Shown piece after piece: positions 8,255-18,561 of a DNA stretch of 64,000 bases. The notes below the pieces were generated by a model. The model had not been told where the DNA came from, ran no database searches, and saw only the letters and a program-made list of their open reading frames with translations. Both the position numbers and the translations under genes were made by a program. This stretch comes from Taibaiella sp. GTDB lineage: Bacteria; Bacteroidota; Bacteroidia; Chitinophagales; Chitinophagaceae. Every line of letters starts with the position of its first letter. Positions within the stretch are counted from its first letter, which is position 1. The stretch lies in the NCBI GenBank assembly GCA_019739295.1, contig JAHHDV010000037.1:28437-92436 (forward strand), given 5' to 3'.

Positions 8255-8661
8255 TTGTGCTGGAGGTATTCCTGGAGGAGGATGGCAGCGCTGATTTTAT
8301 CGATGTTCTCTTTTTTCCTGCGTTCCGCCTTTTTCATACCGGATGCGATCATCACCTCCATTGCCATTTTAGATGTATATGTCTCATCTCTTTTTTCAAT
8401 AGGGAGCCCTGGATAAATCCTGGTAAACCGTTCTATAAATTTTTCTACCCTTTCCGTGTTGTGGGTGGGTGTGCCATCCAAGTTGAGCGGGTACCCGATG
8501 ATGACCTTTCCCACTTCCTCCTGAGCGAAATACCGGTTCAGGAAAGGTACCAGTAATTTGGTCTCCACGGTGGTCAATGCGGATGCGATGATCTGTAACG
8601 GATCTGTGACCGCTATGCCTGTACGCTTTTGCCCATAATCCAATGCCATTATTCTTGCCAT
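8251..8661 (-). CDS. ruvX: Putative pre-16S rRNA nuclease / Holliday junction resolvase YqgF
   Basis: A 136-residue RNase H-fold protein with all family motifs: ALDYGQKRTGIAVTD (catalytic Asp8), GYPLNLDGT, DETYTSKMA and DKISAAILLQEYL. The family processes the 5' end of 16S rRNA in several bacteria and was earlier proposed to resolve Holliday junctions. It begins at the base adjoining the DUF5683 gene's stop codon and is the last gene of the operon mltD-like/DUF5683/ruvX. Normal length and complete. Confidence 0.93.
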   Translation of the reverse strand: MARIMALDYGQKRTGIAVTDPLQIIASALTTVETKLLVPFLNRYFAQEEVGKVIIGYPLNLDGTPTHNTERVEKFIERFTRIYPGLPIEKRDETYTSKMAMEVMIASGMKKAERRKKENIDKISAAILLQEYLQHK

Positions 8662-9306
8662 TTACTTCCAGTTGAAGGCTACACCGATTCCTATCTGCTG
8701 GTTCGGAAGGACCGAAGATTTAAAACGCATGGAGATATCGGGAGTGATGTCAAAGTCTTTCATATGATTGGCAGATATGGCCTCCATTACCTGGAGGATA
8801 TAGCCCAGGCCGGTCAGTAAAACACTGAGATCAAGATTGCTTTTGTAGTATTCCTCCTGCTGCAACAGCTGGTAATCGCTGAGCAGGTTAAATTTCGGAT
8901 TCACCCGGTAGCCTAAGGAGTTCCGGTCTGCAATTTCTTTCCTGGTGGCATTATAGACCGAAGAATTGTGAATGATGAACCCTGTAGAAGTGCCCAAAGC
9001 TCCATATACCAGGATCAGCTTCCAGTATTGCCTGTTGTACACCTGGCCCATACCCGGGACCAATGCAGCATACATACCTGCGCGTTTGGCGTTCATTCTG
9101 ACCTGGTATTCATACAGGAAGGAATCCACTTCTACTGCAGACCGGGCGGAATCCGGGCGTTGCTTTACGATACCCGAATCGGAATGGAATACCTGGGGGA
9201 ATGTCCTGATACCTGTCCCTGTGGTATCGGTATCAGGAGCCTGTGTCCAACCTGCCAGGGTCCGGGACACCAGGTAACAAAGAAAGAATATACTCTTTGA
9301 TTTCAT
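8662..9306 (-). CDS. DUF5683-domain secreted protein
   Basis: A 214-residue protein with an N-terminal signal peptide (MKSKSIFFLCYLVSRTLAG) and the DUF5683 core MGQVYNRQYWKLILVYGALG, which contains the hydrophobic helices. The family is widespread in Bacteroidota, often next to lytic transglycosylases or chromosome-partition genes. Its biochemical role is not known. Here it starts 8 bp after the lytic transglycosylase gene and adjoins ruvX, consistent with one transcript and an envelope role. Complete, no defect seen. Confidence 0.8.
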   Translation of the reverse strand: MKSKSIFFLCYLVSRTLAGWTQAPDTDTTGTGIRTFPQVFHSDSGIVKQRPDSARSAVEVDSFLYEYQVRMNAKRAGMYAALVPGMGQVYNRQYWKLILVYGALGTSTGFIIHNSSVYNATRKEIADRNSLGYRVNPKFNLLSDYQLLQQEEYYKSNLDLSVLLTGLGYILQVMEAISANHMKDFDITPDISMRFKSSVLPNQQIGIGVAFNWK

Positions 9307-9314
9307 AAATGGCC

Positions 9315-10233
9315 TTAATCGATAGGGATTTCTATATAATAGGTCTTACCCGATTTATTCGGTAAAGTCTTGCCGGTGATCCATGGATTGACCAGTCTCA
9401 CCATTTTATAACTGGAACCCTGCTGGGCTGCCCATGATGCCAGGTTGCTGATGGGCTGCTCTACCTTGATCTTTTTGGTCTTGAATGGCTTATAGGTATC
9501 CGAAGGGCTCAGGTTAAACCCGTAATGAACCGGGTTCTCCAGTATTAATTTTAACGCAATGATACGGAATACGTACCTGTTGGTCTCTTCAGGCAATAAT
9601 AGATCGTAATAGTATGAGGAACCCTGGTAGGAGGAAAAATTGGAATACCCCCCTACCCCGCAATTGTAAGAAGCGGCAGCTGCGGTCCAGGAACCGAATT
9701 TAGCCTTAGCATCTTTAAGGTACTGACAGGCGGCCCTCGTTGCTTTTTCCAGATGGTACCTTTCATCGATATCCCCGTTCACTTCCAGGCCATAGCTACG
9801 GGCCGTAGCAGCCAGGAACTGCCACATTCCTTCCGCCCCGGCGGGAGACTTTAAGTTCTGGAGCGAACTTTCGGCTACACAGAGGTATTTAAAATCTTCA
9901 GGGATGCCGTTTTCCTTCAGGATCTTCTCGATAACCGGGAAATACCTTTCTTTAAGTTTTAAAAATATAAAAAGTACTGGTGTGATAAAATGCATTGGTC
10001 AATAACTCCCGGTCCAGCCGCTCATAGACTTCCCACCGGTCCAGGGGCACTTTTTCTCCTGCAAACTGTACAGACCGGGGAACTTTGGGTACGTTCCAGT
10101 TATTGATGGAGGAAGTTCTTTTTTCACTTACTTGGTCATTTGACCCGTTTTCAAGCTTATACTGAGCCTGAACCGTTCCGGATCCCCATAAGACACAAGT
10201 AGCCATGCAGGATAGAAGTAGTCGTTTATTCAT
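9315..10233 (-). CDS. Membrane-bound lytic transglycosylase, MltD-like (frameshifted)
   Basis: The start is the ATG at 10233 (MNKRLLLSCMATCVLWGSGTVQA, a signal peptide). The frame breaks near 9957-9965, where one extra A in an A-run splits the gene; correcting it gives LFIFKLKERYFPVIEKIL. The downstream part is a family-1 SLT domain with the catalytic Glu in VAESSLQN, plus GAEGMWQF and AASYNCG. It should cleave peptidoglycan glycan strands to 1,6-anhydro-muropeptides at the periplasmic face. No LysM repeats are visible, unlike E. coli MltD. First gene of the operon with DUF5683 and ruvX; a -7 element TACTTTTG lies at 10281-10288. Confidence 0.85.
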
Positions 10234-10625
10234 CGAAACGAAATGTTTAAAATTTGAAAACCCTGTTTCAGCAGATGAATCAAAAGTATTAAAATTAAAT
10301 GACAGTCTAAGCATTACCGGTTATTTTAAGTTCTATTTACATCCTTGCTGATGAAAGGGTGCAGGTTTGTTCCGGTAGTTTTTGCACAGCAGCCCAATGT
10401 AATGTTCTGTTGATGTATTATGCAGCATTGCTATTCATCCGTTGAGCCTGAACCGGTTGCAGGATTCCGGACCCCAAACTAAAGAGTAAATAAATATTTC
10501 CATTACTGCAAGGTGTTGTGAACCTACGGACGGGCAAAATTTAATCCTGATTCATTTGATTTTTACATATATCTTTACAGAACAGTTACCCATCCCCAAT
10601 CTTATTTTCAAAATATAAATAAATT
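10234..10625. other. 392-bp divergent gene-free stretch
   Basis: It separates the divergent lytic transglycosylase and M14 peptidase genes. A minus-strand TACTTTTG (10281-10288) is a likely -7 element for the transglycosylase. For the plus strand only an imperfect TATCTTTA near 10570 is seen. No coding or RNA structure was recognised. Confidence 0.45.
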
Positions 10626-13014
10626 ATGAAATTCATAGCTATACTTCTTTCCTGTCTTCTTCTGATCGGCTCCATGCCTGCCCGTGCACAAGATGAAGGT
10701 CTGTATCATAGGGTAAAAGTACAAACCGGAACAGGTGGGTTACAAAAAATGGCGGAACAAGGCATTGCTGTTGACCATGGATTCTTCAAGAAAGACCTCT
10801 ACTTCATCACTGACCTGTCTGAACAGGAAATAGAGATAATAGAAACCTTAGGGTTGGAATATGTAATCGAAATTGAAAATGTGGGGCTGTATTACCGGGA
10901 AAGGAACAAAACCCCGGGTTTATTGAAAGAATATGACGAAAATGGATGTGTAGATTGTCCCGATTACCCTACTCCCGAAAATTTTGAATTGGGAAGTTAT
11001 GCCGGTTTCTATACTTACCAGGAGATGCAGGATGTCCTGGACAGTATGCGGGCCAGGTTCCCGGAGCTCATTACCGTAAAGCAACCCATCGGATCCTATT
11101 CTACAAATGATGGTAACCAAATATTATACGTAAAAATAAGCGACAACCCGGATGTAGCGGAAAGTGATGAGGAGCAGGTATTATATACGGCATTGCACCA
11201 TGCCAGGGAAGTACAATCCTTGTCACAGCTTATTTTCTATATGTGGTATCTGCTGGAGAATTATGGAACTGATCCGGAGATTACGGCACTGATCGATTCC
11301 AGAGAGCTGTATTTCGTGCCTTGTCTGAATCCGGATGGATATTTATATAACCAGTCTACTGACCCGGATGGTGGTGGTATGTGGCGTAAGAACAGGAGGA
11401 ATAACGGATCTTCTTATGGTGTAGACCTGAATAGGAACTACGGGTCACACTGGGGTTACGATGATTTGGGATCATCTTCGGCTTCTTATTCCGAAACGTA
11501 CAGGGGACCTGGTGCTTTCTCTGAAAATGAAACCCAGGCCATCAGGGATTTTTGTGTGGATCATAATTTTAAAATCGCTTTGAATGCACATACTTTCAGC
11601 AACCTGCTGATCTATCCTTACGGGCATATCCCATCCTACCTTACCCCGGATTCGAATACTTTCAGGTGTATCGCTGAGGAAATGGCCGGGTGCAGCGGGT
11701 TCATTACAGGTACCGGCAATGAAAACTGTAGGGTATGTCACCAATGGTGACAGTGATGACTGGATGTATGATGAACAATCCACCAAAGACAAAATCTTCT
11801 CCCTGACACCCGAAGCAGGAAGCTATGAGGACGGTTTCTGGCCGATGAGTTCGAGGATCATTCCCATCGCTAAGAACACGCTCCAGCAAAACCTGTTTGC
11901 AGCCAGGTTAGCGGGTGCATACTGTGAAGTGAAGCCCGAACCTTTCCCTGCATTGACCACCCTGGATAATGATATACTTATACATTTCAAAAGAACCGGA
12001 ATAGACCCGGGCGGAAGCTATACCGTGTCTTTAGTTCCGGTCAGCAGCAATATCCTTTCTGTAGGAGATCCCCGGATTTATACAGCAACAGAGATAGGTA
12101 TGGTGCTTTCCGATTCTATCGCATTGCACCTGGATGCAGGCACGCCACTAAATGAAGAGGTGATCTACGCTATAAAATGGCAGCACAGCTCGGGATTTGA
12201 ATTATCAGACACCTTCCATACCAGGTATGCCATATTGGATACCATCTATTATAACGCTTGTGATCATATGGAAAGTATGAGCGGAAGCTGGGATGTAAGT
12301 ATGACCGAATTTACATCTGCACCAGGTAGTTTCACGGAAACGCCTGCCGGTAATTATCCACCTAATTCAAGCATTGCCACTACCACAGGTGAATGGATAG
12401 ACCTCGAAGATGTCTCCGCAGCATTATTGACCTTCCAGGCCAGGTGGCAAATCGAGAAAGGCTTTGATTATGTGGAACTGGAAGCAATAGTGGAAGGAGG
12501 CGGAAGTACTACACTATGCGGTCTCTATACCAACAAAGGTAATGACAACCAGAATAATGTAGCCGCAATGTATGATGGAGCGCAGCCTGCCTGGGTAAAG
12601 GAAATGATCGATCTGTCTGCTTTTGCAGGAGAAAGGATCAAGCTGAGGTATACGCTGAACAGTGATCCCGGCCTGGAAATGGATGGCTTTTACGTGGATG
12701 ATATCACTGTTCTGTCCAATTATGATACCACACTATCTGTTTTGAATTCAAATGACGAAGATATTGTGGCAACCTGCTATCCCAATCCTGCACGGGACGA
12801 GGTGCATATTCAATACCAGCTCAGGCACCTGGACCCGCATGCTGCATTCTGGCTTACGGATATGACAGGAAGGAGATGGTCAGAAATGCGATTGGATCCT
12901 GCATCCCAACAGCAGACAATTGATGTAAGCGCATTACCCTCAGGTATATATTTCTACCAGATCCGCACCACAGACGGCAGATCAGCAGTCGGGAAGCTTG
13001 TGATCCGACACTGA
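10626..13014 (+). CDS. Secreted M14 zinc carboxypeptidase with type IX secretion sorting domain (frameshifted)
   Basis: It starts with a signal peptide (MKFIAILLSCLLLIGSMPARA). The M14 catalytic domain follows, with the zinc pair H192-x-x-E195 in HHAREVQS, substrate-binding RNNG/DLNRNYG, the third zinc His in NAHTFSN and the catalytic Glu in GSYEDGFWP. The frame breaks at an A-run near 11721-11724 (one A too many) and continues from 11719 in another frame. The rest holds a beta-sandwich/MAM-like region and ends with a Por sorting domain (YPNPARDEVHIQY ... GIYFYQI ... GKLVIRH), so export by the type IX system to the cell surface is expected. Likely role: extracellular protein degradation. About 795 residues when joined. 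Confidence 0.88.
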
Positions 13015-13108
13015 CGGGGGATTGGGTTTGACAAGGCTGACAGGTTTAGTCGCTGCCATCCCGGAGCCTGGCTTAAAAATATAAGTAAAGAGAAACTTTA
13101 CCAGACCA

Positions 13109-14982
13109 TTAACTGAGCTTCATGTTCATGTCTATCCGAAAGCCATGGGGATAGTTATTTTTGATCACAAGATCACCGTTGAGCTTTTTTATTCTGTCCC
13201 TGATATTCTGCAGGCCATGACCATTCACCTGTTGGTCAACAGGCCATCCTTTCCCATCGTCCCGGTAGCTGATTTTTAGCAGGCTTGACTCTACTGCGAA
13301 TGTTATATCCATATGCTTAAAATCTGCATGTTTAATGGAATTCGTAATGCATTCCTGCAGGATAGCTTTGAGGTTGGAATACTGGTAATAGCTTAAAAAA
13401 CGCTTTTTGTCTAAGGAGTCCCGGATAGAATAAGAAAAGTCTGACAGTACGCTGATCTTGTCCAGCATGGTCCTGGTATCTTTAAGCAGGTCATCAAGTA
13501 CCCATTGCTGATCTGATTTCAGATCCTGGGACAGGTTCCTGATGAGTTCCATGGTATGTTCGATATGTATCTCCAGTTCATCTTTTTCTTCTCTTAATTG
13601 GTTTGTCCTCCGGTTCTTAGCCAGCATTTTTGCGTAAAGCAGGGCAGGATTGGTTTCGTCATGAATATTCCTGGCAAGGTTGAGCTTGAAATCTACGAAA
13701 CGCGTTTTTTTGCCGCTGTCTGGCAATACCAAAGCTGAGTATACTACCACCTAATAATAGAAAGGCTCCAAACCCAAGAGCAATGAATTGACGTTCGGAT
13801 TTCTTTTGTTTTTTTTGCTGAATGGGCTAACAGCAGCTGCTGTTCTTCCACTTTGGTCAGGGCATACATGATTTCGTCTATCTCTGCACCGCTGTTCCTG
13901 TTCCTGGCCTCCAGTAATTCCAAAGCCTTCACCAGGGTATCTTCGCTTTCTTTAAAGTACCCTTTATTATATAAAAGTCTCGCCTGGTACTTCTTGACCA
14001 TATAAGCATTCATAGGATCCATTTTATCCTCATACATTTTGCCCAGCATATCGATATAATAGCCGGCACTGTCATTCTTCTTTGTTTCAAGAAAGAGGAG
14101 CGCTTTCTTATCAGTAGCCATAAACCCTACATAGTTTTTAAGGTATTCGGGGGTATTAGGATCATACAAAAGGCTATCCAGTTGCCGGATATTTTTCCAT
14201 ATTCCGCTATAGTTGTTGAGGGATAGATTTTTCTCATGGTTGTTCATGATGATACTATATTGTAACCTGGCAAGGATTTCTTTGTCAGTAGGATATACCT
14301 TATGGATATTATCGCTCACTTCACTCAGGATCTGTGCTATTTCCCGTCCCCGGAGGCTATCCTTTAATTTATAGGCTGCCGATCCCAGGCAGGAAAGCAT
14401 ATCGCTGCTCCGCATCAATTCCCGGCGCTCCAGTTGTCCTTTCAAAACCAGGTCAGGAATAGTTGCAATGAACTTTTGATTTTTGGTATATAGCGTTAAC
14501 ACTTTTTCATAAGCCAGGTCCGCATAATAATGGGTAGCGATATAGTATATTGAAGTAATCGGGGGCGTATGGGTTCGTTCTTCTAATTCGCTCAGCTTTT
14601 CTGTATAATAGAACATTTCCCCATTGCGGCTCTCTAAACGGGCCTGGTTGCTCAGGATAGCATAATAAGCCTGTTTGAAGCGCTCGTGATCCCTGCCATT
14701 CCAGATCACTTCTCTATAGTCTGCCAATAACCGGAGCAGTTCCTTGTTGGTAAAACTCACGTTGTTCGACTGGAAGAGCATCATACTTTCCTGAACGGTA
14801 TCCAGGTATTGCTTTTCGGTCAACGCTTTTTTTTGGTAAAGTGAAGATAGATGATGAATGCGTGCGACAGCCGAATCTTTAGCGGATTGAGACAGTCCGC
14901 TCAGAGAGATGAGCAAAAAGGGGATGATGAGCAGCGGTTGGACCTTAAGGTTAATATGATTTCTTAAGTATAAATGTATCAT
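13109..14982 (-). CDS. TPR-containing sensor histidine kinase (frameshifted)
   Basis: The N-terminal part has a signal/anchor segment followed by a tetratricopeptide-like helical sensor region. A single transmembrane helix (FIALGFGAFLLLGGSILSF after correction) leads to the kinase core. The phospho-acceptor box reads LARNIHDETNP, followed by an HATPase with NSIKHA, DDGKGWP and GHGLQNIRDRI, the HisKA_3/LiaS-NarX style. The frame breaks twice in A-runs, near 13800-13820 and at 13707-13713. Joined length is about 620 residues. Such kinases usually pair with a LuxR/NarL-type response regulator; none is adjacent here. Signal unknown. Confidence 0.8.
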
Positions 14983-15344
14983 AAGGAAATTAAGCCAGAT
15001 TGTAAATATTCCTAAAATACTTTAAAATTAAAGAAATTGTATCAATTCCAAATTATACGACAGGAAAGGCACAATGATGGACACCCCCTGAAATATTTCC
15101 AGATTTTTTATGAACGAAAATGGTTGTGATGATTCCAGCTTTCCTTTAAACAGGAGCATGAATTCCTGCATTTATAGGAAACAACCATAGCATTCAAACA
15201 GAATTCCTATCTTTAAAGGATTGCTGAATCCGTTGAGTTTACATAACAGCGCCGGACTAAATAATTGAATTCAGAAAATAAATAGTAACCGGGAATAATA
15301 TGGTATTAAATCCCGGTTAATAAATCTCTTGGAACAATAAGGAC
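14983..15344. other. 362-bp divergent gene-free stretch
   Basis: It lies between the histidine kinase and the lipoprotein gene at 15345. It has two GAATTCCT copies (about 15160 and 15201) and an inverted repeat TTCCT/AGGAA around 15163-15180. No coding sequence, clear promoter or RNA was identified. Confidence 0.35.
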
Positions 15345-16118
15345 ATGAAGCTTAAAAATACCAATTTTATAATACTTATTTTATCTTTCATTGCTTTTAA
15401 TGCCGGATGCACGAAGAATAAAGATTTAAAGGACCAGCATATTTTTATTTCCAGATGGACTTCCGGAGATATAGAATATGATTATCATTATGATCATGAT
15501 TACAGGTTGACTTCTATCCAAAGAAAATACATCTCGACCGGGGGTATAGATTTAGAAATTCAATATTCTGACTATGACGAAAATAATATTCCACGCAGGG
15601 CAGATTATATTAAGCATTTGGGTCCCGGAGGCCCGGTTTATTACCTGTATGAATTGGACAATTCCTCAAGAGTAAAAGAATACAGGGCATATGATAATTT
15701 AAACAGGTTACAGTTTACGGTTCAGTTTTATTATCTTTTGAACAGGATTGAAAGTATTGAGACCTTATCACCTTCCGGGATCAAGATTAAAATTATTTAT
15801 ACGGTTAACGGTAAGGGCAACGTAGTGAAGCTGGATAGAATCACAAATGACACTGTTATGGTCCAATCTAATAGTTATTTAACGCATGATGATCAACACA
15901 ACTGGCAGTCTTTGTTGCCACCCACTGCGTTGTTTAATGAAATTCATTCTGTCAATAATGCAACGAAAACACAATTTAATTCCATCGCATCAGGTGTTAC
16001 GATAAACAGAACAATCAATATGGAGTATAATTCTGATGGCTACCCTGTCAAAGCAATTGCTGCTGAAGAAGGAGACAGTGCAGTTTCAGAAATGTTATAT
16101 GAGTATATCAGAAGGTAG
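15345..16118 (+). CDS. Hypothetical lipoprotein with YD/RHS-like strands
   Basis: A 257-residue protein with a lipoprotein signal peptide (lipobox NAGC, Cys22). The mature part is rich in short beta strands with Tyr/Asp patterns (YDYHYDHDYRLTSIQ, YDNLNRLQFTVQFYY, MEYNSDGYPVKAI) reminiscent of RHS/YD repeats and DUF4595-like Bacteroidota lipoproteins. No catalytic motif is visible. It is a single gene with its own upstream space, and its function is unknown. Probably anchored in the outer membrane facing outwards or the periplasm. Confidence 0.65.
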   Translation: MKLKNTNFIILILSFIAFNAGCTKNKDLKDQHIFISRWTSGDIEYDYHYDHDYRLTSIQRKYISTGGIDLEIQYSDYDENNIPRRADYIKHLGPGGPVYYLYELDNSSRVKEYRAYDNLNRLQFTVQFYYLLNRIESIETLSPSGIKIKIIYTVNGKGNVVKLDRITNDTVMVQSNSYLTHDDQHNWQSLLPPTALFNEIHSVNNATKTQFNSIASGVTINRTINMEYNSDGYPVKAIAAEEGDSAVSEMLYEYIRR

Positions 16119-16187
16119 ATTTATCCCAGGTACTGTTCCAGGAAAGGTATAGGATAGTTATACATGAAGATGGGATGCTTACAAACT

Positions 16188-16220
16188 AAAAACAGGAGAA
16201 ATGAATCACTTCTCCTGTTA
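16188..16220 (-). terminator. Terminator after tRNA-Pro
   Basis: A 10-bp perfect stem AACAGGAGAA/TTCTCCTGTT (16191-16200 with 16210-16219) is followed on the minus strand by TTTTTAG, a few bases past the tRNA 3' end. Confidence 0.7.
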
Positions 16221-16222
16221 AG

Positions 16223-16296
16223 TAGGGAAGACAGGATTCGAACCTGCGACCCCCTGGTCCCAAACCAGATGCGCTACCGGCCTGCGCTACTTCCCT
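16223..16296 (-). tRNA. tRNA-Pro (anticodon TGG)
   Basis: On the minus strand a full cloverleaf is seen: acceptor stem AGGGAAG/CTTCCCT, D arm with GCGCAGGCCGGTAGCGC, anticodon arm TCTGG-TTTGGGA-CCAGG with anticodon TGG, and T arm GGTTCGAATCC. The discriminator base is A and CCA is not encoded. It lies 64 bp downstream of aat on the same strand and is followed by a terminator. Confidence 0.95.
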
Positions 16297-16360
16297 ATTT
16301 CCCTTAACGGGAGTGCAAATGTACACATCTTTTTGAAATATCCAACAAGTTGGATAAAAA

Positions 16361-17005
16361 TTATTTTTCCTGTGCAGCTAATATTTCCAGATAACGGCTC
16401 CTGCTGATCATCCGGGCGCCCAGGCCTGATAAGTGTTCTGTATACACCTGGCAATCGATCAGGTCATATTCTCCGCTGAGGCAGAGGTGTGTCAAAGCTA
16501 CTTTCGAGGCATTGGAAACCAAAGAGAACATAGACTCCCCACAGAAGACTTTTCCGACCGTTACGCCATACAGCCCACCTGCTAACCTTCCCTGCTGCCA
16601 TACTTCAATGCTCTGTGCATATCCCGATCGATGTAAGCCTGTATACGCCTCTATCATCTCCTCGTGGATCCATGTGCCGTCCTGGTCTTTCCTGTCAACA
16701 GATGCACAGTTCCGCACTACTTGTTCAAATACCTGGTTCCCGGTAACGGTCCAGTCTCCGTTTCTCAAGACCTGCTTCAGGCTTTTACTGACCTTCAGTT
16801 CCGGGGGGAACAGGACAAAGCGGGGATCAGGGGCATACCACAGTACCGGGCTGTCCCGGTCATACCATGGGAAGATCCCGTTGCGGTAGGCAAAGAGTAG
16901 CCTGTCCGTAGCCAAAGTCGCCCCTACGGCCAACAGGCCGTCTTCATCCGCCGATGTCACTTCCGGGAAAGAGCCGTAGCCGTCAGAGAAATGCGCTATC
17001 ATCAT
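16361..17005 (-). CDS. aat: Leucyl/phenylalanyl-tRNA-protein transferase
   Basis: A 214-residue protein with the family's conserved segments: GLLAVGATLATDRLLFAYRNGIFPWY (kept in pieces), VLWYAPDPRFVLFP, TWIHEEMIEAYTGLHRSGYAQSIE, LAGGLYGVTVGKVFCGESMFS and DCQVYTEHLSGLGA. It transfers Leu or Phe from charged tRNA onto N-terminal Arg/Lys of proteins, marking them for ClpS/ClpAP degradation by the N-end rule. Complete and of ordinary length. Two adjacent Met codons leave the exact start uncertain by one residue. Confidence 0.94.
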   Translation of the reverse strand: MMIAHFSDGYGSFPEVTSADEDGLLAVGATLATDRLLFAYRNGIFPWYDRDSPVLWYAPDPRFVLFPPELKVSKSLKQVLRNGDWTVTGNQVFEQVVRNCASVDRKDQDGTWIHEEMIEAYTGLHRSGYAQSIEVWQQGRLAGGLYGVTVGKVFCGESMFSLVSNASKVALTHLCLSGEYDLIDCQVYTEHLSGLGARMISRSRYLEILAAQEK

Positions 17006-17139
17006 TGATCAGGATCATATTCCAGTGAATCCAGGTGAAAGACCTGCAAGCCATAAGGTCAAAGCCGAATTTTTGTATAAAAGGCAAAATCCGATAGCTG
17101 GTACATCACAGTCTTTCTTTATGGAAAGAAAAATTAAAT

Positions 17140-17147
17140 TACTTTTG
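17140..17147 (+). promoter_or_regulatory. -7 element upstream of tsaE
   Basis: TACTTTTG matches the Bacteroidota -7 consensus 11 bp before the tsaE ATG, implying a very short leader. No clear -33 element is visible. Confidence 0.4.
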
Positions 17148-17158
17148 AGGACAAAATT

Positions 17159-17584
17159 ATGGAGAAAATATTCACTTTGCAGCAGATCGGTGAGACAGCG
17201 GCCTGGCTTTGGGACCGGGCAAAAAATTATTCCGTCTGGACCCTGGCGGGAGAAATGGGTGCAGGTAAGACTACCCTTACTGCTGCCCTGATGTCCCTGC
17301 TCCATGCAGAAGATGAAATCTCCAGCCCGACTTATTCCATTATTAACGAATACAAGCTGTCAGGTGAAGCCGGGTATACCAAGGTGTACCATGCAGACCT
17401 GTACCGTTTGAACCATCTGGAAGAAGCCATTGATGCAGGTATTGAGGATATGCTGCTGGATGATGGGGCGCTTCGCATTATAGAATGGCCGCAAATAATT
17501 CAGTCCATATTGCCCGCTAATGTATTATCTTTGACACTTTCGATTGTCGACGCACAAACCAGATTATTAAAAATCAATCATTAA
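17159..17584 (+). CDS. tsaE: tRNA threonylcarbamoyladenosine biosynthesis ATPase TsaE
   Basis: A 141-residue P-loop protein: Walker A GEMGAGKT (31-38), the family motif SPTYSIINEY, HADLYRL and a C-terminal IIEWPQ segment. TsaE works with TsaB and TsaD to place the t6A modification on ANN-decoding tRNAs and resets the complex by ATP hydrolysis. It is followed 4 bp later by an ABC ATPase gene and is probably co-transcribed with it, although the functions are unrelated. Complete. Confidence 0.94.
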   Translation: MEKIFTLQQIGETAAWLWDRAKNYSVWTLAGEMGAGKTTLTAALMSLLHAEDEISSPTYSIINEYKLSGEAGYTKVYHADLYRLNHLEEAIDAGIEDMLLDDGALRIIEWPQIIQSILPANVLSLTLSIVDAQTRLLKINH

Positions 17585-17588
17585 TCCG

Positions 17589-18517
17589 ATGGCATTACTT
17601 TCCATTCAAAACCTAGTAAAGAATTATTCCACGCAGAGAGCTGTAGATGATATCAGCTTTGATATCGAAGAAGGCAGCATCTTCGGGTTATTAGGTCCCA
17701 ACGGAGCCGGGAAGAGTACCCTGTTGCGGATGATTACCGGGATCTTTTACCAGGACTCCGGTCGTATCATCTTTGACGGCAGGGATTTCGAACCGGGTAA
17801 GCACCAGGATATGATCGGCTATATGCCGGAGGAGCGTGGTCTGTATAAAAAAATGAAAATCGGGGAACAGGTATTGTACCTGGCCCAGCTGAGAGGGCTC
17901 AATGTCGCTACAGCCACCAAAAAATGCGCAATACTGGTTCGGGAAGCTGGGTATGGAGTCCTGGTGGAACAAAAAAACTGAAGACCTCAGCAAAGGAATG
18001 GGACAGAAATTGCAGTTCGTATCTACCGTCATCCATGATCCCAAATTACTGATCCTGGATGAACCCTTTTCCGGCCTGGATCCGGTAAATGCCGATGTCA
18101 TCAAGGAAGAGATCTATGAATTGGCCAAGAAAGGAACGACCATTATCTTCAGTACCCACAGGATGGAGCAGGTAGAGGAAATATGTGATAAAATCGTCTT
18201 GATCAACCTCGGCAGGAAAGTCCTGGACGGAAAGGTCCATGAATTGAAGCACCAGTTTAAAGAAAATAAATTTGCCATTCACACTACGGAACGGATTGCC
18301 CCTGATGAAAGCCTGATGGACCTGCTGGGTGAAAAAAAACCAGGAGGTTTTCTTCAGTCCGAAGGAAGGATACAGCAGCAACGATATTTTAAAATATTAT
18401 ATCGCTCAGAATGCACATATCGAATCTTTCAGGGAGATCCTGCCGAGCCTTCACGAGATCTTTATCAGCCTGGTTAAAGACGCGCCTACGGCCAGGGCAT
18501 TTGCCCACGAACAATGA
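17589..18517 (+). CDS. ABC transporter ATP-binding protein, NatA-like (two frameshifts)
   Basis: Walker A GPNGAGKST lies at residues 36-44, then the signature LSKGMGQK, Walker B LLILDEPFSGLDP and the switch His in STHRMEQ. A C-terminal DUF4162-like tail ends in ILPSLHEIFISLVKD. The frame breaks at an A-run near 17917-17922 and at A8 near 18330-18337; correcting both gives about 305 residues of normal family sequence. Homologues usually precede a NatB-type permease gene. Here the next 45 bp lead straight into a convergent HAD gene, so no permease is adjacent. Export or drug-resistance roles are possible. Confidence 0.85.
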
Positions 18518-18561
18518 TCCGGAAGCTGGTCAGGAAATACAGGCCGGTGAAAATTCCTTTG

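Noticed and set aside
13744..14982. A stand-alone TPR protein followed by a separate HATPase protein
   Set aside because: The membrane helix and phospho-acceptor region bridge the two frames after correction at two A-runs, giving one sensor kinase.
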